Assembly: GCF_002115805.1 (NCBI RefSeq)
Contig: NZ_JFKC01000001.1
Location: forward strand, 62,001-126,000
Length of the DNA stretch: 64,000 bases
Direction of reading: 5' to 3'
DNA from: Marivita geojedonensis
GTDB lineage: Bacteria > Pseudomonadota > Alphaproteobacteria > Rhodobacterales > Rhodobacteraceae
Part shown: positions 58,892 to 64,000 of the stretch, one piece after another
Layout: each line of letters opens with the position of its first letter
Numbering within the stretch: the first letter of the stretch is position 1
Notes under the pieces: generated by a model
What the model was told of the DNA's origin: nothing
What the model saw: the letters and a program-made list of their open reading frames with translations, nothing else
Database searches by the model: none
Program-made: the position numbers and the translations under genes

Positions 58892-59643
58892 CGCTCGAAA
58901 TCATCACGTCAGACAGCCTCGGTGCCCTGCGCCATGGTTTTTTCACCCGTCGCGGCGGCGCCTCCTCTGGTGTCTTTTCCGGACTCAACTGCGGAACCGG
59001 GTCATCTGACCAATCCGAGATCGTCGCGATCAACCGAGCCCGCGTGGCTGACGCTATGCAGGTACCGGGAGAACACCTCGTTACCGTCCATCAGACCCAC
59101 TCCGCTCACGTGCAGACGGTCGATGGCCCAGTGGGCGATCCGAAGCCGAAGGCGGATGCCATGGTTTCGAGCACACCCGGCGTCGGGCTGGGGATTCTTA
59201 CTGCAGATTGCCAACCCGTCCTTTTTGCTGACCACACGGCACAGGTGATCGGCGCGGCACATGCGGGCTGGCGCGGTGCGCTGGACGGAATTCTGGAAGC
59301 GACGGTCGATGCGATGGTGGCTCTGGGAGCGGAGCGCGACAATATCGTGGCTGTTATCGGCCCGAGCATCAGTCAGCGCGCCTATGAGGTGGGTCCGGAG
59401 TTTCTTGACGCCTTTCTTGCCGAAGATCCGCAATATGCGCGCTTCTTCGTCAACGGATCGAATGACAAGTTCCATTTCGATCTTCCGGCCTTTGGCCTGC
59501 ACAGACTGCGCAGCGCGGGTGTGACTGCGGAATGGACTCGGCACTGCACGTATTCGGATGCTGAACGGTTCTATTCCTATCGCCGCGCAACCCATGCACG
59601 GGAGGCGGATTACGGACGATTGATATCGGTCATCCGACTGTAA
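58888..59643 (+). CDS. pgeF: Peptidoglycan editing factor PgeF (YfiH, multicopper-like laccase fold)
   Basis: A 251-residue YfiH/DUF152 protein. The zinc-site residues of the family are seen in TVHQTHSAHV, LTADCQPVLF and the hallmark GAAHAGWRG. Family members have purine-nucleoside phosphorylase/deaminase activity in vitro, and E. coli PgeF edits wrong amino acids in peptidoglycan precursors. It is the last gene of lgt-midA-pgeF. A longer intergenic stretch follows. Confidence 0.87.
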   Translation: MTLEIITSDSLGALRHGFFTRRGGASSGVFSGLNCGTGSSDQSEIVAINRARVADAMQVPGEHLVTVHQTHSAHVQTVDGPVGDPKPKADAMVSSTPGVGLGILTADCQPVLFADHTAQVIGAAHAGWRGALDGILEATVDAMVALGAERDNIVAVIGPSISQRAYEVGPEFLDAFLAEDPQYARFFVNGSNDKFHFDLPAFGLHRLRSAGVTAEWTRHCTYSDAERFYSYRRATHAREADYGRLISVIRL

Positions 59644-59785
59644 AGGTCAGACGACGGGCATTGGCGCGATGCCCTAATCAATCACAGGAATATACCGGTA
59701 TTGTCCACGTTAGGTCACAAACGCGCCTCATTGCGACAGTTAATTGCTCTCAACGAAACGAACGAATACCCATCGGAGCAGTCCA

Positions 59786-59938
59786 ATGTCGCGCACCTCG
59801 AAATTCATCGCCTCTGTCGTCGCAACCTCGAACGAGGACATGCCGGCGCTTCCATTCCAGCGCGGCGCGGCGCGCAAGGCAATGTTCGCACGTATCAAAG
59901 CCGAGACAGCGCATCAACCTGTGCGCAAGCGGGCCTGA
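59786..59938 (+). CDS. Small conserved basic protein (50 aa)
   Basis: A 50-residue protein, MSRTSKFIASVVATSNEDMP onward, ending in KAETAHQPVRKRA. GGAG lies 7 nt ahead of ATG 59786, and a clean intrinsic terminator follows at 60027. I recall very similar short proteins beginning 'MSRTSKFIAS' in Rhodobacterales genomes, from memory and not searched. It has no transmembrane segment. The mix of a helix-prone N-terminus and an Arg/Lys-rich end suggests a nucleic-acid- or protein-binding peptide, but the function is unknown. Confidence 0.6.
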   Translation: MSRTSKFIASVVATSNEDMPALPFQRGAARKAMFARIKAETAHQPVRKRA

Positions 59939-60026
59939 CCCTCAAATCCGGAAAGCTCGGCCACAATTGACGCGAATTGTGGCGGACTTGTTTGCGCCTC
60001 TCACACAATCCATCAGTTTTTCCCCG

Positions 60027-60053
60027 ATTGGCCGCGCTTTCGCGGCCAATTTT
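60027..60053 (+). terminator. Intrinsic terminator after the 50-aa gene
   Basis: ATTGGCCGCG (60027-60036), loop CTTT, CGCGGCCAAT (60041-60050), then TTT and a T-rich stretch. It gives a stable 10-bp stem, ending the short transcript. Confidence 0.85.
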
Positions 60054-60172
60054 CGTTGTTTTTTGACGAATCAAACATGACTGAGCCATCTTTCTTTTAC
60101 GAAATCGCACCGTCATTCTGGTGTTGTTGGTGGGGGCCAACGCGGATGTGACCTCAACGTTGAAGGGATCAC

Positions 60173-60952
60173 ATGGCTCACTCCTCGACCGATCGCATGA
60201 CGACGACGGATTTCGATGCCTATGCGGTTTCCAATGATCAAGTTGCCACGTTCGACGGGCAGCCTCGTAGCGACGTTCCTCTCACGCGCACAATCGAGGC
60301 TGCCGCCATTCTCTCTGACCAATCGATCTTCGAGTCCTCGTTCACCGTTCCCGCTACGCCGACCTTCGAAGCCTGCGCTTCAGCTTTTGCGCGTGGCACC
60401 CTGATTTCAACCGTGATGGGCCCCATTGCCGTTGAAGACCTGATCCCTGGAGATCTGGTCGAAACGCACCGTGGGCCGCAACCCGTTGTCTGGAAAGGCA
60501 GCACCAGTTACCTACCGGATTTTGGTGGCGACACCACGTCATTGACCCATCTGCTGCGCCTGCCCGGGTACGGAATAGATCAAAGCGATCTTCTTCTTGG
60601 TCCTGCCGCACGTCTTGTGGTCCGTCAGGACCGGTTCAGCGACCTTCTGAACTGTGACGCTGTTCTGGCCCCGGCGTCGGATTATGTCGATGGCGACCGG
60701 ATTTTGCGTGTGACTCCGCCCGGCTCGGTGCAGTTGTATCACTTCGCACTGCAGCGGCACGGCATCATCAGAGCAAACGGACACGAGCTTGAAAGCTATC
60801 ATCCGGGCCGGATCACTGGCCCCGAAATCGGCGCATCGGTGAAGAACGTGTTGAAATCCATGTTCCGGCATCTGAACGATCTGGATGCATTCGGCGATCT
60901 GGCATTCCCGCGGACAACACGCGATGTCATCGAGACCTTGCGGGTCGCCTGA
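60173..60952 (+). CDS. Hint-domain protein (Hint_2), probable non-splicing
   Basis: A 259-residue protein with about 70 N-terminal residues of low similarity, then a Hint_2 (hedgehog/intein-type) domain: FARGTLISTVMGPIAVEDLI, GDLVETHRGPQPVVWKG, LLGPAARLVVRQDR and a later HGIIRANGHELESYHPG. The usual nucleophilic Cys of such domains ('CF..GT') is Ala here (SAFARGT), so self-cleavage is doubtful. Roseobacter genomes carry many of these single-domain proteins of unknown role. The RBS-like GAAGGGA precedes ATG 60173. Confidence 0.8.
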   Translation: MAHSSTDRMTTTDFDAYAVSNDQVATFDGQPRSDVPLTRTIEAAAILSDQSIFESSFTVPATPTFEACASAFARGTLISTVMGPIAVEDLIPGDLVETHRGPQPVVWKGSTSYLPDFGGDTTSLTHLLRLPGYGIDQSDLLLGPAARLVVRQDRFSDLLNCDAVLAPASDYVDGDRILRVTPPGSVQLYHFALQRHGIIRANGHELESYHPGRITGPEIGASVKNVLKSMFRHLNDLDAFGDLAFPRTTRDVIETLRVA

Positions 60953-62659
<1,707 letters not shown>

Positions 62660-62667
62660 GAAATCAA

Positions 62668-62695
62668 ACGGGTCGGACCATTAGGCCCGACCCGT
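62668..62695 (+). terminator. Hairpin after trxB
   Basis: ACGGGTCGG (62668-62676) and CCGACCCGT (62687-62695) form a 9-bp stem with a 10-nt loop, 9 nt past the trxB stop. Only short T content follows, so termination is probable but weak. The remaining bases to 62850 contain no RNA motif that I can name. Confidence 0.6.
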
Positions 62696-62850
62696 ATTCC
62701 AAGACTTTGACGCTTTTTCAGTAAAGCATTTTCAGAACTGGCGTAAATTCCGCACATTTTCCCGAATTAGGGCGCTGCGCGACCTTGTCACTGGACTTCT
62801 GTCCCGATGCGGGCGTAACCAGCGCGCAAATTTGATCCGAGAGCAGACGA

Positions 62851-64000
62851 ATGTATCCCCAAAACCTTGCCCCGATCCCAGAACTTTATGTGTCATATGA
62901 CAGCGCGCAGAAGCTCAAGGTGGAAGCAGCAGACCTTGTCAGCCATGATCTGACGCCGCGCCAGATCTGCGACCTCGAACTCCTGATGAATGGCGGTTTC
63001 AACCCGCTAAAAGGGTTCCTGAGCGAAGAAGACTACGACAGCGTTGTCGAGAACATGCGGCTTACGGACGGCACGCTTTGGCCGATGCCGATCACTCTGG
63101 ATGTCTCTGAGTCTTTTGCCGACAGCTTGGAGATCGGGCAGGATATTGCGCTGCGCGATCAGGAGGGCGTGATCCTGGGCACCATGACAGTGACCGACCG
63201 CTGGGTGCCGAACAAAGCGCGCGAGGCGGAAAAGGTGTTCGGGGCGGATGACGATGCGCATCCTGCAGTGAACTACCTGCACAACAAAGCGGGCAAAGTC
63301 TATCTGGGTGGTCCGGTGACGGGCATCCAGCAGCCTGTGCACTACGATTTCCGCGCCCGTCGCGACACGCCGAACGAACTGCGCGCCTATTTCCGCAAGC
63401 TGGGCTGGCGCAAGGTGGTGGCGTTCCAGACACGCAATCCGCTGCACCGCGCGCACCAGGAACTGACCTTCCGAGCCGCCAAAGAAGCGCAAGCAAACCT
63501 CTTGATCCATCCCGTGGTGGGCATGACCAAGCCCGGCGACGTGGATCACTTCACTCGCGTGCGCTGCTACGAGGCGGTGCTGGACAAGTATCCGCAATCG
63601 ACCACGACAATGTCTTTGCTCAACCTTGCCATGCGTATGGCCGGTCCGCGCGAGGCCGTCTGGCATGGGCTGATCCGCAAGAACCACGGTTGCACGCATT
63701 TCATCGTCGGCCGCGACCACGCCGGCCCAGGCAAGAACTCCAAGGGTGAGGACTTCTACGGTCCGTACGATGCACAGGACCTGTTCCGCGAACACGAGGC
63801 GGAAATCGGCATCGAGATGGTCGATTTCAAACATATGGTCTACGTGCAGGAGCGCGCCCAGTACGAGCCGATGGACGAGATCGCCGATAAGGACGATGTA
63901 ACCATCCTCAATATCTCGGGCACCGAATTGCGTCGCCGCCTTTCAGAAGGTCTCGACATCCCGGAATGGTTCTCGTTCCCCGAGGTTGTCGCGGAACTGC
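62851..64000 (+). CDS. Sulfate adenylyltransferase (partial; may continue into APS kinase)
   Basis: The first 383 codons of an ATP sulfurylase, which makes adenosine phosphosulfate (APS) from ATP and sulfate; the gene runs off the window. Seen are the N-terminal PUA-like domain ([20 protein letters not shown]), the nucleotide HXXH motif at H199-H202 in [12 protein letters not shown], and the second conserved run [11 protein letters not shown]. Rhodobacterales often have a Sat-CysC fusion of about 570 residues, which cannot be judged here. ATG 62851 follows a purine-rich GAGAGCAG. Confidence 0.88.
   Translation, partial: MYPQNLAPIPELYVSYDSAQKLKVEAADLVSHDLTPRQICDLELLMNGGFNPLKGFLSEEDYDSVVENMRLTDGTLWPMPITLDVSESFADSLEIGQDIALRDQEGVILGTMTVTDRWVPNKAREAEKVFGADDDAHPAVNYLHNKAGKVYLGGPVTGIQQPVHYDFRARRDTPNELRAYFRKLGWRKVVAFQTRNPLHRAHQELTFRAAKEAQANLLIHPVVGMTKPGDVDHFTRVRCYEAVLDKYPQSTTTMSLLNLAMRMAGPREAVWHGLIRKNHGCTHFIVGRDHAGPGKNSKGEDFYGPYDAQDLFREHEAEIGIEMVDFKHMVYVQERAQYEPMDEIADKDDVTILNISGTELRRRLSEGLDIPEWFSFPEVVAEL

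Noticed and set aside
62696-62850. Riboswitch in front of the sulfate adenylyltransferase
   Set aside because: I could not fit any known SAM, SAH or sulfur-linked RNA motif to the bases; only an unremarkable leader is visible.

Overview
The window looks like chromosome from an alphaproteobacterium of the Rhodobacterales (Roseobacter-type). The evidence is the gene families: GcrA next to core genes, a phosphatidylcholine synthase, a Hint-domain protein, an MJ0042 zinc-ribbon protein divergent from ftsEX, a Mur/Fur-type site at sitABCD, and the GC-rich double-hairpin intergenic element typical of this group. Genes are tightly packed, with many 1-4 nt ATGA/TGATG overlaps. There is no rRNA, IS element, prophage or CRISPR. 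One tRNA is present, tRNA-Lys(TTT).

Layout. 1-3.1 kb: the end of a VOC protein, then a minus-strand set (pyridoxamine-oxidase-like protein, plsC, ftsX, ftsE). 3.3-6.4 kb: a zinc-ribbon membrane protein, a taurine:pyruvate-type aminotransferase and a GNAT. 6.5-19.6 kb: one glycogen operon, glgP-glgB-glgC-glgA-glgX-malQ-pgm. It covers synthesis (Pgm, GlgC, GlgA, GlgB) and breakdown (GlgP, GlgX, MalQ) and is preceded by a palindrome and a LacI-type half-turn site. 19.6-23.8 kb: alaE, then a manganese/iron ABC importer (sitABCD order on the minus strand) with a Mur-like box over its promoter and three 24-bp repeats between sitA and sitB.

24.5-40.05 kb is the most unusual part: a 14-gene, about 15.5-kb minus-strand catabolic operon. 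It runs from a promoter carrying two identical LacI-type operators through Gfo/Idh dehydrogenase, CoA-transferase, enoyl-CoA hydratase, aldehyde dehydrogenase, a CUT1 sugar ABC importer, a GMC oxidoreductase, an SDR, a second GMC oxidoreductase, a Dabb protein and a DUF993 aldolase-like protein, and ends in the LacI regulator. I cannot assign the substrate. Two of its genes are broken: the solute-binding protein has an in-frame TGA, and one GMC oxidoreductase has a frameshift with a small deletion.

40.2-64 kb is mostly housekeeping: tRNA-Lys, dapF (one catalytic Cys appears as Ser), mtaB, phosphatidylcholine synthase behind a pair of palindromes 21 bp apart, a DMT permease, an ABC-2 permease, gcrA with a terminator-like hairpin in its leader, rimO, a ZntB-like channel, dgkA, a YigZ-like protein, tdk, a PRC-barrel protein, a KAS III-like synthase, a 2-hydroxyacid dehydrogenase, csaA, proC, a YbjN protein, ubiK, lgt-midA-pgeF, a Hint protein, an Lrp regulator divergent from trxB, and the start of a sulfate adenylyltransferase that runs off the window.

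All calls are from reading motifs and context; no database search was run.
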